NCBI GenBank assembly: GCA_001599755.1
Contig: BCHX01000004.1
Span: 1,116,001-1,180,000 of the forward strand
Direction: 5' to 3'
DNA: 64,000 bases
Origin: Gliomastix tumulicola
Taxonomy: Eukaryota; Ascomycota; Sordariomycetes; Hypocreales; Bionectriaceae
The position numbers and the translations under genes were made by a program. Shown piece by piece: positions 1 to 13,000 of this stretch. The notes under the pieces are model-generated. The model did no database searches and was not told where the DNA came from. It worked only from the letters and a program-made list of their open reading frames with translations. Each line of letters begins with the position of its first letter. The stretch's first letter is position 1.

Positions 1-612
1 CGGCAGGGGGGTTGGTTGGGAGTCTTCTCTTCTCACGATCGAGGCATGCATACGAGTAGTGCGCTTTCTGCATCGTTCCGATATACGCGTTTACGAGTAG
101 TACATCATGATGTGTACCATGCTCTAGAGAGTTGGGAGGTGCGTTCGAGACTCGGTACGCTCCCAGTCCACAGGTCACTCTAAAGTAGACCCCTACAGCA
201 ATAATTACGGATTTCTCATCATAGGTTGGCACGGTCCCACTGAGGCGTTCTGGCGTGCATTCAGCTCGTCTTGGCCCCATGTGAATAGTGACAATTTGCG
301 GTGAACGGGTCGGGCGTACAAGGCCTAATCACCGTCGGCTCTCCATGTTTTCAACTTCTTTCACCCTCCGCCCTGTCCCTGGTAGCGTAGCGCAGCCTAC
401 CTAGCCTAGCGTTATTAGATTTTCTCACCTGTTCTGTCATTTCCCCTTCGTACCCTTCAGCCTCGTGCGGCTGAAGACGAGTTTCCATTTCGAGGGGATT
501 GCTTTTAGAGTCCTGGACAAGGTCGGACGGTGGGAGCGGTATGGCGTCTTCAGAGGGAGCGCTAAAAACGCCAACGTGGCTTGACAAGTGCGCTTTTTCC
601 TGCATGGCATTA

Positions 613-676
<64 letters not shown>

Positions 677-3600
677 TCGTCTTTGATGACAAGTCAATTC
701 TGGCCCGGACCTTACCCAGGAGGGCAAGGACAGCGGAATGAACGATGGTCTGGGGGAGCGGCCTGCATCCCGCCTATGCCATGCACAGACTTGAAAAAAA
801 CCAAAGAAAAAAAAAGGGCACCGGAGTAATTTAGCCCTCCGGACGGAGTAACTAATGCGTACGTTTCGACGAATGCTTCAACCTTGCCCCGGAGCTTATT
901 ATGCGCGCTACGGGAAGGACAGACTCATGCCCCGTTTGTAAGGCTGATTGCGGTGGTGCTGTCAAGCTACGAAACGGTTCCAATCCTCCTTCAGCCTTTT
1001 TCCGAAACGTCAAGAAACGGAGGGAATTTGGCCATGGAGAAAGGAAAGCAATACCTGCAGTCGACGTCTCTTGCTTGGTAGTAGACAAGAACTTGATGCT
1101 CAATCGGAAGCAAGTCTCTCGGCGACATGTGCGTGAACAAAAACGTTTGTCCCGTCCTCCGTCAAGACACGGCGCAATCTACCGAGAAAAGTCGCCGGGC
1201 TCGCCGATCACCTCCGGAGTTTGGACGCATGCAAAACCGGTTCCCCGGGGGGGAGGGGTGTGTATTTTTTTCTTACCGGGAAACGCGACGAATTGAAAAT
1301 GATATTATCTACACCGCCAGATCCCAGATGCCGCATTGGCAAGAGCCTCATTCCAAACCCCCCCTTGCTCGTGGGATTTAGAGGGCATGCAGGAACGCAA
1401 AGAAGAAGCAAATAATTCTGTTGCCTAGGGGGAGGGGAAAGAGGGGGTGAGGTTGAAGCTATCTGGTTTCACAGCAGCCTTTTTGGGGGCCCTTGTCTTT
1501 TTTCCGATTTTTTTTATGCCTTCCTTCGTCGGGGTGCCCGAAGAAGCAGTAGAGGGGAGGGGGGGGACGATATCGTGATGCAGAGTGGAAAGAGGAATGA
1601 AGAACGAAGCAAGAGAAGAAATACGTCTGCCTAGATACAACTCTGCAACAGAGACATGTAAAGCATGGCCAGTGCTGGGTGTCATCCCCTTGATCTTGAC
1701 AAATGCTGATCGTGAGATGGCAGGTTTGTTAGACCGGGGAGGACCCTGTAAGCTCATCGACATAGATGTCGTAATATTATCCGCACACGTTTCGGTTGAT
1801 CTCGAGAATCGTCAGCAAGCAAGGGGGGGCGGCTGCTTAGCTTCCACGGCATTTCGTCAGATGATACCATATTACAGCTACTCTATAACGGAGACCAGAT
1901 AGGAAAACAGTTACATCCATGTCCTCAAATCCGGGACAACATCCTCGCCATCGACCGTCCGAGCCGTGGCTGATCGCCCGTACAAACGGCACGGAGCTAC
2001 CGTATGCAGCGGGATGGAACTTCGGTCGATGATTCTTTTTTTTTTCTTTCTGCCAGCTCATATCCCGGTCCAGCTATTCAGTTCTATATGCATATTACCT
2101 GCATTAAGGCAAGCGGGCCTCCTTCCTGCTGCCGTATAACGTTGGTGCAGTGCAGTGTTAGCCTCTTGGCCCCCTCTCTGCCAGCGAAGAAGGGCTGAGG
2201 ATTCAAGCAAGCCCGGCGTGCTGAAACCCAGAGTACATGAGATGGAAGTACCGCCGTCAGGACAGACCAGCCAGAAACGTGACAGCGCGCTTCCACCCCC
2301 GATCCATCCCTCCCCCGTCTTAGAAGAAAACACGCACACACACGCCCCCCCTCCAAGTTCTAGCATGCAGTGGGGAAGAAGGGGAGGGTGTGCGTGTGGG
2401 CTGAGAGAAAGAAGAAGCAGCCTGGAATACCTGGACTAGATCGCGCCCTACGCACGCTGACGGCACCGACGGAGCTCCCAGCAAGATCCCGTCGTGTTAG
2501 TTGGTTCTCTAAAAACGAGACCGCGCGCGTGAAACAAAAGAGCAGACAAGGTCTTTGCGGAGATAGACTCGTGGCAGAAGTCCGGCGCTAGAAGCTCACT
2601 TTGATGGTCTGGCCGTCGTTTTGTCTTTTCCCTCTTTTTTTTCCCCTTTCCTTCTGGGCCGACGCGGTCATACTTTGGCGTAACGGCCTGACAAATACAG
2701 AGAGACCGCGGAGGGGCCGGCGCGAGTTCGGGACCGCTGGATTGGGCCACCCGAGACGACGACGACGACGCGAAGAGCGAGGCCTCAGAGCAGACGAGTG
2801 TGCTTCGACAAATGTGTCGTAGAACAGAAACTTTACAGCAAAGCAGGGCTGACAGAGAGAGGTGCATATTCGCAATATGATCGTCCTAGCCAGGTGACGC
2901 GTGGGTAGGTGAGATGACCATGCCACGGCATGCCCACCGAGGATGACACACATGCAGCCACAACGTTGACAGTGCAACAATCATGTTTTCGTCCGCGGCT
3001 ACATGATGCCATGGCCAGGGGGCCTTTCGGCGGCCAGTCCGGAGAAGAGGGACATTGTGCTTCCTTCTTCATAACGTCAACGCCGTGCTCTGCATGCGGT
3101 GACCGGCCGTCAGTCTCTGCCGGCAGCTGAGATACCCGGACTCGGAACACTTGATGACAGCTGCCACAGAATCGCCGTGCGAGGGGGGGGAATCATGGCC
3201 TGTTCTGGGCTGTGCTCACACCATGCACTAGCTAAAGAACTTAGGAGGTGGTCGGGTGATCGCACACACCCTCTTCCTCTCGATAAGCTCGCTCACCAGT
3301 CCCCATTCCCCATCCGAGCCCAGTCCACGCAAACCGCGAAGCAGCGAGGCTAAAGCCCCATTCTTGCGGCGAGCAAGCCTATCGAAAAGAGCGAGCCGCA
3401 GGGTCGCACTCGTGAAAAGCGCCTGGTGGTGGTGTCAGACAATGGGGGGGGGGAGGGACGGTGCATGTATGCTGTAAGCACTAATGCCTGTGCTACTCCA
3501 AAAGTCCAGCGAGACTTGGGGCATCCGAACGCGAGCCTGTCAAGAGGGAGGGGGAGTGGGGGATAGAGAGAGGGGTGTCTCTGTCAGACGTCATCCCGTA

Positions 3601-4527
3601 TCTGTACCGAGAAGAGAGGTATGAAGCGATACAGGGTGCGTGTGTGAGCTGTTCTCTGTGGCTGTTGTCAGCTGCAAGAGAATGCGAGATTGGGGCTTAT
3701 ACAATTAGCCTCACACCAGGATGCGGGCGTTCCAAACGGGACAATGGTCAGGACAGGCGAGACGAGCGTCTGCTGAGGCATGGTATGGATGGATGGGTCG
3801 CACACAGCAAGACAGATGTGTCTAGTAGTAGTGATGAACCACCCCTCGCGATGTTGGAGATCAGCCCAATATCGCCAAGAATTTCCATACCGATTTGGAC
3901 ATATCATTCGCACCGGAAACAGGGCATGGGGTTTAGAATCATCTGAATCTTTTTGGTGTGTGACGCTGCGCGCTCGTACGCCTACCAATCATGTTGAGCC
4001 TCCAGCTCGGAAGTTGACTAGCTCGGCGCAAGCAAGGACGACTTTGGAGGAAGTGAGACGCTTGTCTGAGAGGCTGGCGATGAGGGCGGTGAATACAACC
4101 CCATTGGGTGTGCTCGTGAAGCCATCCTAGCTGATCGCCGACTTGAGCATCGTGACGCAATGGCTCATCAGGTATGGGACGGAAGGTTGACGTGCATCGA
4201 TTAAAATGGCTCAGCGCTTTACCGTAGCTTGAAAATTCGTAGACTCGTGAAGGGTGTCCTGCTCGCTCTGTTGCGTGCGTCTTGACTTCACCCCCTTTAC
4301 TCCGGCGTCGTAGCAGCGGGGATACAGTAAACAAGCTGACGTGACTGGGCCTTTCGCATCAAAGGACCTGCGAAGCGCCAGCACTTGGGTGTAAGTGGGC
4401 TGTGTGCCATCCCGCTGCCTTGGGGAGTATGACACCTCTGTCACTGAAGAACTCGCATTCCTTGGTCAAGGGCCATGGTCCGGGGGGTTCCGGGCATGCT
4501 CTGCCGAGACTAGTCGCGTCCAACAAT
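1..4527. other. Gene-free left flank
   Basis: I see no reading frame here with a recognisable domain, consistent codon bias or plausible intron chain on either strand. The open frames are short and low in complexity. It holds one long CA microsatellite, several G-rich homopurine runs (for example near 1246, 3184 and 3443) and scattered A or T runs. It lies downstream of VFA1 (minus strand) and may be the regulatory flank of a gene left of the window. Confidence 0.6.
614..674. repeat. (CA)n dinucleotide microsatellite, about 30 units
   Basis: An uninterrupted CA repeat of 61 bases. It generates meaningless poly-His/Thr (plus) and poly-Cys/Val (minus) translations. Confidence 0.98.
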
Positions 4528-5262
4528 TCACTTGCCGGGGAGATCCGTGGGTACTGAGGGGAAGTAGCCAGGCTGCGAAGCACGCTCGCGGTCCCTCTTG
4601 GCTGCCTCAGCCTGCCGCTTCTTCTGAAGTCGCTGCTGATAGAAAGAGCTGGTACGGTCAACGGCCATGATCTGACAAAGAAGGGGGCGGGGAAGGGGAA
4701 ATGCTGGCCAACCTCTTGAGCTCGAATACCCTAGGCTCTTCTTCCTGGGGAGTTGAGGTTCCAGATTCCTAGGCACAGGTTGTTAGGTAGATCGGCCTTC
4801 GTGATATAGCGTGGTTCCGGCCGTACCTTGGAGTCGTCCTCTGGCTTGTTCTCTTCCTTCTTTTCATCCTTGTCGTCCTTGTCCTTGTCTTTGTCTTTGT
4901 CTGCATCCTTTTTCTTGTCCTTGTCCTCCTTCTCTTTCTTTTTCTTCTGCTTCTCTTCATACTCCTTCAGGACCTTCTCCTTCTCCTCGGCAAGCTCTCG
5001 TTCCCGCTTCGCCTTTGCAGCCTCTTCGTCGATGATGGGGGAGCAGAAGTAGCGGTCCTTCAGGTGCACCGGGCAAACGTAGAAAAAGTCCTAGCTTGCC
5101 AGTCAGGTTCTGATCCATCCCTGCCCTATCGGAGCTCAGGCGCACCTTCTTGTCCGGCGTGATGAGCACCGAGGTGCTGGGCTTGTAGCAGACGTCGCAT
5201 GCCTTCGACGACGTCTCTGCCACCTTCCTGTGGGTGTAGATGTTGGGGAACGGTGTCGCCAT
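4528..5262 (-). CDS. Vps4-associated protein Vfa1 (four exons)
   Basis: The product is a small endosomal protein that binds the AAA-ATPase Vps4 and modulates its activity at the end of the ESCRT pathway. I assemble four minus-strand exons: 5262-5146, 5090-4827, 4768-4713 and 4648-4528, giving 185 residues, close to yeast Vfa1 at about 200. The N terminus has a Cys-His cluster: ACDVC at residues 21-25, then, across the first intron, FFYVCPVHL. Both halves are needed for a zinc-finger-like fold, which supports that splice. The middle is a long Lys/Glu/Asp-rich charged helix, and the C terminus (RVFELK, then SSFYQQRLQKK) matches the conserved family tail. Introns are 55, 58 and 64 bp. The third donor (GTTGGC) is weak, but no other join keeps both the frame and the conserved tail. 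It diverges from RTT106. The family call is firm; the last exon junction is less so. Confidence 0.85.
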
Positions 5263-5577
5263 GATGCCGATCCGACCTTGAACTGTGGCCCAAGCAGCTG
5301 TCCAAGGTCGTTAACTCGATATTCCTGGTATAAATGCAGCGTACTAGGTTGGAAGCTGGTCGTCTGCGGACTCCAAACGTGGGGCAAGTTCGAGTACCTG
5401 GCGATGTCATGGCCGCGATGACTAAGCACCGCCTTCCTGTCGCGTCTCCCAGAACAGACGTCGTGACGTGCATGCTAATCTTTTTTTTTTTTCGAGACCG
5501 CACAACAAAAGACCGTCAACTCTGCTTCGACGGTCATCTTCTCCAAAAAAGCTTCTAGAGGGCCTGACGCAGCGACA
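5263..5577. promoter_or_regulatory. Divergent promoter between VFA1 and RTT106
   Basis: These 315 bases separate the two start codons, so both genes must share this region. It contains a T run at 5480-5491 typical of fungal nucleosome-depleted promoters. I recognise no clear TATA box. Confidence 0.5.
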
Positions 5578-7216
5578 ATGAGTCATAAACTAGACTCACA
5601 GAGGCTGAATGCCATTTTCGGCGCCCGCCCAGACATCCTCCAGGGAATCCAACAGGCCGCAGGTATGGACGGTTACATACCTTTGCCTCTGATCCATCGA
5701 TCACTCCAAGAGAGGACACTATTGACGTCTTGAACGAATCAGACTCGCCAGCGAGAATCGCCCTCTTCAACAACATTGCCGTCCATCTCTCCGAACAACT
5801 ACAAGGCAACGGCGAGCCTGCTCACAAGAAGAGAAAGGTCGATGGGGCAGCATCGAATGGACCGGACTCGAGCGTGTCTAGCGGAGCGAATCCGGCCGAG
5901 GAGCAGGTCCTTCTGGAGGTGAAGGAGATCTCGGTGTCGGTGCCCCAGCGGAAGAAGTTCGAGCTGTGCTTCACTGGGGAACACTTGTACGCCCGAGCAC
6001 CTGGAACAACAGCCCCTGTCCCGAGTATTGTGTACGCCTGGAGAGACATCGGTAGGTCGTTCTAGAACTGTCCTTCTTAGCTGAACGGTTGCTAACCCCG
6101 ATTGCAGAGTATGCATTCTACCTCCCAGTGCCAGAGAAGACACAGGTTCAGCACAACTACGTTCTGTTCCCGCGCAACTCCTACTTCCCGTCCAAGCCCG
6201 ACCAGCCGACCCCCGAACCGCTCGTTTTCACGATCCCTGCGACAGCGCCGAAGCAGGGCACGATCGGTGGATCGGAGGCATCCCAGGCGGCGGCCGTATC
6301 AGACACCTACCAGACCCTATTCCACTGGATCATTGGGAATCGTCTCAAGGCCGTTGGGAATCCAATCAAGATCGTCTCGACGGACCCCAACAAGTTCCGC
6401 AGCATGATCCGGCAGGCGCACCGGCCCAACGAGCGGGCTGTGCATGTTACTGGCTACCGAGGGTCAAAGGACGGCTTCCTGTTCTTCCTGGAGAATGGTA
6501 TCTTGTGGGGTTTCAAGAAGCCGCTAATCTTCATCCCGCTGAACCGCATTGCTTCGACAAGTTACACGAACATCCTGCAGGTCACATTCAACATCGTCAT
6601 AGAGGTCATGCTGGATGGGGACGCCACAGAGGAGTTCGAGTTCGGGATGATCGACCAGCAAGACTACGGCGGTATCGACACCTACATCAAGGAGAACAGA
6701 CTACAGGACCGCAGCATGGCGGAGCAGAGGAAGGGGAAGCTCCAGCTCGCTGAGAACCGTGCGAAGAAGGGAGCTGAGGATGCAGCAGATGGTGCTGATG
6801 CAGGGGCCCAGGCTGGAGACGGTATGACCGAGCTTGAGCGGGCCCAGCAAGAGGCCGAGCAGGAGCTACAGGATGATGAGGACGAGGACGAGGAAGACTA
6901 CGATCCTGGCAGCGGCGGTGACAGCGAGGGATCGGGCTCGTCCAGCGACGACGACGATGATGATGATGATGATGACGACGACGAGGACGACGCAGAAGGA
7001 GGCGAAGATGAAGGTGAAGGCGAGGAAGAAGAGGCCGAGGAGGGGGAAGACGTCGAAGAGCCACAGCCAAAGATTGAACTGAAGGTCGAGCCCGAGGCGC
7101 CTGCTCCTCGCAAGGCACCAGCAGTGCCGGTACGCCAGGGGTGGGCGACGATCAGTAAGCCACAGCCTCAGCAGACGAACGGCATGGATTTGGACGAGAA
7201 GTTCGACGTCGTCTGA
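5578..7216 (+). CDS. RTT106: Histone chaperone Rtt106
   Basis: Rtt106 is a nuclear chaperone that deposits H3-H4 behind replication forks and in silent chromatin. Three exons (5578-5662, 5713-6051, 6108-7216; introns of 50 and 56 bp) give 510 residues. The N terminus carries the helical segment with ARPDILQGI and, after intron 1, RIALFNNIA, a family hallmark. A basic KKRK nuclear localisation patch follows. The core is the tandem PH-like histone-binding module: EYAFYLPVP begins the first unit, and the second includes GFLFFLENGILWGF and FIPLNRI. The C-terminal 120 residues are strongly acidic, with an uninterrupted run of 12 Asp, then a Glu-rich tract, as in other filamentous-fungal Rtt106 proteins. 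The first exon is short but is the only in-frame ATG exon whose donor matches the acceptor before EDTIDVL. It shares its promoter with VFA1. Confidence 0.92.
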
Positions 7217-7697
7217 AAGATCGAGCGGTCTAGAGGACGCGTTTGACTCAAAAGAGGCTTGTAGCGGCGTTGGGCACGTTCGTCCGGTGGCTCCAATCGA
7301 CGATGCAGGCATCAGACATCTGTTTACTGTAAGCGGACACAATATAACCAAAAGCCATCTCGAAGAATGAGAAATTCTTGACAATACGAGACATGAAGTA
7401 TCATCATATCGCTTCGTTGAGCCACCGACTCAATCTCGCCAAGAGAGGCACAGCCGTGAATAGGCTTGGTAGTCTTGGCCAACGTCGTCCCAGGCCAAGC
7501 GCCATATAAATATCATGTGAAAATTTCCAGCATATGAGTCACACATATCAGTAACCCAGTGAACAGAACTCAATGGTGATCAAGTTGGATGTCTCACCAT
7601 CTGCGACGAAGTGACGACGATAAACGAAACCATCTGATTGAAGCTGGAGACGCACATCAGTAGGCTCTGCTTTGGCAAACAAGCCTCGCAACACACC
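7217..7697. other. Intergenic region, RTT106 3' side
   Basis: This is the RTT106 3' flank plus the upstream region of the next plus-strand gene. I see no coding sequence or repeat. Confidence 0.5.
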
Positions 7698-8218
7698 ATG
7701 AAACTTCACAAGACACCGTCGGTAAGAAGAAACACCGAGCCAGCATCACGACACCCGTCATCTAGCTGCGGTGCTCAGGCTGACGATCCTCATAGTCCAG
7801 CCTCGACGATGTCCTCGGCAACGTCCTCGCCAAGCGCCAAAACCCAGGCTCAGCAATCGGCACCGCAACGGGCGGAGGCAGCCCCAACGAAGCCCTCACT
7901 ATCGCACTAGCAGCCGGCCTGCCCACTCTCCTCCTCCTCGCGGGTTTGTTCTGGTGGTCCCATCGCAAGAAGAAGGCGATGCGGAAGGCTGGGAGGGAGC
8001 CGCCCAGGTCAGGATGGGGGAGGAAGCGGAAGGGCGCCGTACCCAAGGTGAGGACGGGACCGGTTGGTGACTCCCCGGTACAAATTACCGCCGCTGCCCC
8101 GGCGCAGACGGAGGAATCGCCGGGTAGGGAAGATGATTCTGGTGTGAGAGAGGAGAATACCGGTGCGAGAGAGGTGCCCCCAGTGAAGGTGAAACGGGGT
8201 TTGCCTAGATACGCGTAG
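7698..8218 (+). CDS. Small single-pass membrane protein, unrecognised
   Basis: I do not recognise a family. A short first exon (7698-7721, eight codons, MKLHKTPS) is followed by a 74-bp intron (GTAAGA donor, CTGAC branch, ATAG acceptor) and a second exon (7796-8218), giving 148 residues. The splice is needed because the second exon has no ATG before its membrane segment. Residues about 42-62 form one hydrophobic helix (ALTIALAAGLPTLLLLAGLF) followed at once by WWSHRKKK, so by the positive-inside rule the C-terminal tail should be cytosolic. There is no signal peptide. The tail is basic near the membrane, then acidic and Pro-rich, ending in PPVKVKRGLPRYA. It lies between RTT106 and MRP10 on the same strand. 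The gene model rests on splice logic and composition, so its existence is moderately sure and its function unknown. Confidence 0.5.
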
Positions 8219-8706
8219 GAACTCATCAAGCACACGGCAGTCGAGATTTAATGATACCCCTTTAGCCACACATGACCAGATTTTACATTTCCCAAATCAC
8301 TGAGAGGCCTTTCTACTACCAGTTCAAAACTACATAGCTGTTGGCCATCGTCATGAATGAGGGAGGCCAGTCGCGAAACTGTGTCAAGCGTGATTGGTTA
8401 GCGGGAGACCCGCATATCATGTCGCACGTGACCTCGAATTTTCCCGAAGCCATCGCGAGACCCTTGAAGACGAGCCTTCGACGCAGCTGCAATCCATTAT
8501 AGCCCACGCAGCCCACGCCCATTGACCCCGGGACGACCAACAGCGCGAGTGCGAACGCTTACGGGGAAGGATATCGATATTTCCAACGAATTCGGTGTCT
8601 CACAAGGAGCAGTCTTTCGACAGCAAGGCCCGCGCGACGGAAAGCTATCGACAGCTCTTCCCCCAACTCGAACCACGACAACCGTCGTGCCCCCAAAAGA
8701 GCCACG
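8219..8706. other. Intergenic region upstream of MRP10
   Basis: I see no supported coding sequence. Short frames here overlap the MRP10 leader. Confidence 0.45.
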
Positions 8707-9089
8707 ATGGTCGGACAGAAGCCCATCCGGCTCCCTCCGCTAAGGACGCTCCGCGTCCACAACCCGCAGCGCAAGACCGAAAACCCGTGTATCGCCATCA
8801 TGTCGAACGTACTAGGTAGGCCCCTCGAGACCGCTCGGACGATACAACACGCACGCGATAGCAGGGACGTTTTGAGGGGGGACAAGATAAAAGCTGACGA
8901 CATCTGTTTGGGGGAAATTTAGCATGCTGGGCTTCGGCAGGGTACAACGCGACGGGCTGCCTCGCCGTCGAGAACCAGCTGCGCGCCTGCATGGACGGAC
9001 CGAAGGTGCCCAAGGCGCCGGCGAGTACGATCAACTACCACCTGTCGCGGATGCAGAAATATGTTATCAGCCAGCCGAAGAGGAAGTAA
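8707..9089 (+). CDS. MRP10: Mitochondrial small-subunit ribosomal protein Mrp10/mS37 (CHCH)
   Basis: Mrp10 is a protein of the mitochondrial ribosome small subunit, imported and oxidised by the Mia40 relay. Two exons (8707-8815 and 8923-9089) with a 107-bp intron (GTAGGC donor, GCTGACG branch, TTAG acceptor) give 91 residues, the usual size. The twin-Cys pattern spans the intron: ENPCIAIMSNVL lies in exon 1, and CWASAGYN, GCLAVENQLRACMD lie in exon 2. The C terminus has the family's INYHLSRM motif and a basic tail (PKRK). The N terminus is basic (VGQKPIRLPPLRTLRV), as expected for an rRNA-binding protein. The CHCH cysteines only line up after splicing, which confirms the intron. It is convergent with CDC24. 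Confidence 0.88.
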
Positions 9090-10078
9090 CGCAGCACCGA
9101 CGCCGGATACATATTCGGAGGGGATGGTTGAGAGCGCGCGCGCGCCAAGGGCCAGGCTCCAAGCAAGCAGCCTGGACGCATGGAGAGAAAATACTGTACG
9201 ATGGGAAGAGGCGGCAGCCCCCGTTTGAGGATGGGATTCGACGGGTATCGGTCTTCGCTGGTAGCGATTGGCCGACGATTCTGCCACCATGAGGCATAAC
9301 AGCGGGAGGGAAAGTTGCGTCGACCTCGATTTGTCGCGCGGCAATGTACAGAAGGGATCTGGTCTGCTTCGCCGGCGTTTGGAGAACATTCACAAAAGAG
9401 CCATTGTACAAAAGGGAAGAAGCACATCTAGCAAGGCCACCGAGCAGGAAGCCTATGTCCGATCAGCATGTATAATATATGTAGCCATATGTTTTGTGTA
9501 TAGTCAAGAGAACATCTGACAAGATCATAAGCCGAGGAGCACAAAAGTTTGAGTGACTGTCAATTGAAACCTAGGTACAGATGAATTTGAGCCAGGGCAG
9601 ACCACGAGGTCCCCATTGAGATCGATGACAGAAACCAAACACATATCCTGAAGCCATTCGAAAAAAAAACTCCCATTGCGCTCTTTATTCCTTCAAAGCA
9701 AACGCTGAATACCAAAGTTCTAGGGCCCGAGAGGAGGACAATAGGATGATGCCTCGTAGTTGTAGTAGTGAAAGACGATGTTGAGATGAAAGAATGTAGT
9801 AGGGGTAGGAAAATCTGGTCGCCGCAAAGCCGCCGTGTCTATAATGCCTGTTTGTCGTTCGTTCCCAAACCGCCCGATTGCTCGTGCGTTGGCCGCCTCA
9901 AGAGGTGTCTCGTCTCCAATAAATCTGAACCAGGCCAGTCCAAAAGAATTCCCTGCGCCGAATTGCAAATACTCTTCCCGTGGTATCCTAAGTGCAAGCC
10001 AAAAGTCTCGACCGTTCGTTCCGTTCCAAGTAACATAGTTTCGCTCCGTGATGTGTGTGGGAGGAGTAAAGCCTGTCA
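9090..10078. other. Convergent 3' region between MRP10 and CDC24
   Basis: This carries the facing 3' flanks of two convergent genes. A 119-codon minus-strand frame just below the CDC24 stop has no domain and is probably CDC24 3' UTR. I see no repeat or RNA gene. Confidence 0.5.
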
Positions 10079-13000
10079 TCAGCCCACCGTGTCCTCCACG
10101 CAGTAGAGGTCTATCTCTCCTACGCCGCCGGAGTAGGTGGTCTTCATTCCTTCCCGCCAGTCGCTGAAAGCGATCTGGATGTCGTCGTCACTCTCAATGG
10201 TGACGAAATCGCCATCCTCGTCGCGGTATCGTAACTTCAGCATGCCCTTACCAATGCTAGAGCTTGAGAATCGAGCGAGTTTGGCGTCGATACGATCAAT
10301 CAGGGACTGATACGTGATGTTGAAAGCAACAACCAAGGTCACATAGTTCCCGTTGTCACAGTTCACCCGTACCTTGAGCTGGCTGGGGAAGGGCAGCTCA
10401 GCGCTGTCTGGCGGGTACGATGACATGGGAGGTGACGCATATGAAGCCGTGTTGATAGCCGGCGATGTCGTCCGCGAGTTTGCGGTTGACGGATCGATCC
10501 TCAAATAGCCTGGCGCTTGATGAGGGTTGGGCGTGTTCCCGCGCGAGTACAGGGGCTGGGCCGGGAACTGGCCCATGGTGCCCCCCAAGCTGCCGGAGTG
10601 TGAATGTCCGTGTCCACGCTCACGCTGAGCTCCAGGGCTCTGTGTCTGGCTCCTGATGGGGAGGTCATTCCGAGGAGACCCAGTCTGAGACCGAGGAATT
10701 CCATTATCATGAGCATGATGCAAATGCTGAGGAATACTAGGGACTGTTGGGACGTTGCTCGTGCTCGGTGCTCGCTGTCGCGGGCCTCCGGGCCCGTTGA
10801 TATCAGGTGTGCTGTAAGACCGGCTCCTCTGCTGCTGAGCAGCACTGTTCTGAGTCGCCATGGCGGGCAGCGAGGGCCCGCGGGGGTTCCTGCCGTTCAT
10901 GCCATGGGGGCCAGGTGATGATCCATCTCGAGACGGAGCGCGGGGCAACGCAGGCGCTGTGTAACGAGAAGAATGTTCGTCCCAGATCGGCTGGGGGGTT
11001 CCAGTCTTCGATGGAGGATACGCAGGAAACATGCCGCTAGCCGTACTAGTTCTAGAGGATGCTGGTGAGTTATCGACCGGCGAGAAGTAGCTATCGCCCC
11101 CGCGGAACCCAGGCGAAGGTGCGCCTGGATTTTGCGTGAGGATGTTGAGCGGCGTGGGAGGGGCGGGCATCGGGAATCGCGCTGGTGCTCCTCCTCGTAC
11201 CATGCCAGCCAGGGACTGTGTGCTATCCCCAGTGGCTGACCGTTGCCTCAAGTTTGAATTTGAAGAGTTCCTGGGCATTCCCTGAACGGGGTACTGCGAT
11301 GGTGTACCGGCCGCTGGAAGTTGGTCATCCTCCTCATCGTCCTCCTGCTGCTGTAGGTATGGGTTTTCTAACCCCCCTGCATGGTCTCTCGTCCATGCGA
11401 AATCGGGGGTTCCAGTGTCTGGGCTCGCTGAGATCCTCGGACCATTCTCCTTACGTTGGTTCTCGAGTCCTTCGGCCCATTTTTTCATTACCTCCTCTCC
11501 TGGGAACTTGATTGTGAAGTTCTCAACACCGGGGTCTCCTTTCCACCAAATCTGTACACTGTGGTAGCCTACGCGCGCGAGTTAGTAACGATGACGCCTA
11601 GAGGCCAAGATTAGGAGGACTGACCTGGCTTGGAAAGGGTGAGAACATCGGTGACGTTTGTCATAAAGATCCTACCCTTAAGGTGGAGCTTCGCATTCTT
11701 GTTCCTCATCCTAGGACCCGTCGACCTTGTCTTGTCTTTCTTGTCTCTGCTCTTGCTTGAGGAAACTTCCTTGCAGCAAAGAAGGATGGACTCAAAAAGG
11801 TAGATCTCGTACTGTTTGAATGAGAGAGTTAGTCTCAGCCAGGGCCTAAATTTCAGCAGGTAATCGGGTAGCGACTCACGTCTTTCTCCTGGTCATTCTT
11901 CCCTGTCACGACCCCGTACACACCATGCATGAGCAGTCTCCCAAATTGCTCAACCTTGTGGCTTTTCCAGTCATCCACTCGGTGAACCAGCTCATCCAGG
12001 GCCTCGTCCAGGAGATCTCTGTTGACAGCTTCGTTCGCCTTCTGCAAGACTCGCTCCGCAGCCTCGCATCCCAATAGGAGATCAGCTTTGGTATCCTCGT
12101 CCTCGGATTTCTTATTGAGATCCTTGAGGAGCAGCGGATATTTAACCAGGCGCTGCATAGGTTTGAGCAGAAATGCGTCCAGAGTACCAAAATCCAGAGC
12201 CACGGGATGGTTCGCCGACTGAATCTTCTCAAAGACTTGAGTAGCGACTTGGGCAGCTTTCCTCTGGTTGGCGATAAATGGCTGGTAGATATCAAATGCA
12301 TCTTCGTATAATACAAAGGGAGCACCCCACTTCTGAGTAGCAGCGGGCATCGAGTTCGTGGTTTCGACGCGGATGAGAAAGCGCCGCTGGAAATCCAGGA
12401 TGGCATTAATGTTGAGGAAGATGGAGTGGACGATATCGCCCGGAATAGATCCCTTCTGTTCTAGTGTCGTCTTGAGGTCATGCAGGTTCTCTAGATCCTG
12501 CACGTATTTCCGCTCGGTGTCGACGAGTTCCTTAACAATGTGGTCGCGGTATGACATCTGCGCACTCGGCAAGGCGGTGTCGGGCCCGTTCTCGGGATAC
12601 GGTTGGAGTTGTAGCAGCAAGCCACGCTGCTCTGCCATGTCAAGGACATAATTAACAACTTGAGTAACCTGGACATGGGTGGTTAGCAACGGCTTCCATG
12701 GGGGAGGGCTTCGAACGCTTCCGACGCACCTTGACGAATCCACTGGTGTCATTTCCCATCAAGTCGGTGACCACAAAGCTCTCCGTCGCAGGCACCTTGA
12801 GCTCGTCCATGCATGCCTTGGCGAATTTGAAGATGGCAATCTTGGACTTCTTGGCCTCGGAAACATTCTCGTCGACTCTCAACGGCACTTCAGGCTGAAG
12901 ACAGTTATATATAGTAAGTAACGGGTGGCCGGTTCGGAGTAGATTCCACAAGGGGTCCACGGGGTCTGTCGGGTCCAGCTGGTCTAGGTAGACGTCGAAA

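Noticed and set aside
351..829. Frames containing poly-Cys/Val or poly-His/Thr
   Set aside because: They are translations of the CA microsatellite.
9720..10079. 119-codon minus-strand frame directly below the CDC24 stop
   Set aside because: It begins at the CDC24 stop, has no family similarity and has no codon bias. It is better explained as 3' UTR.
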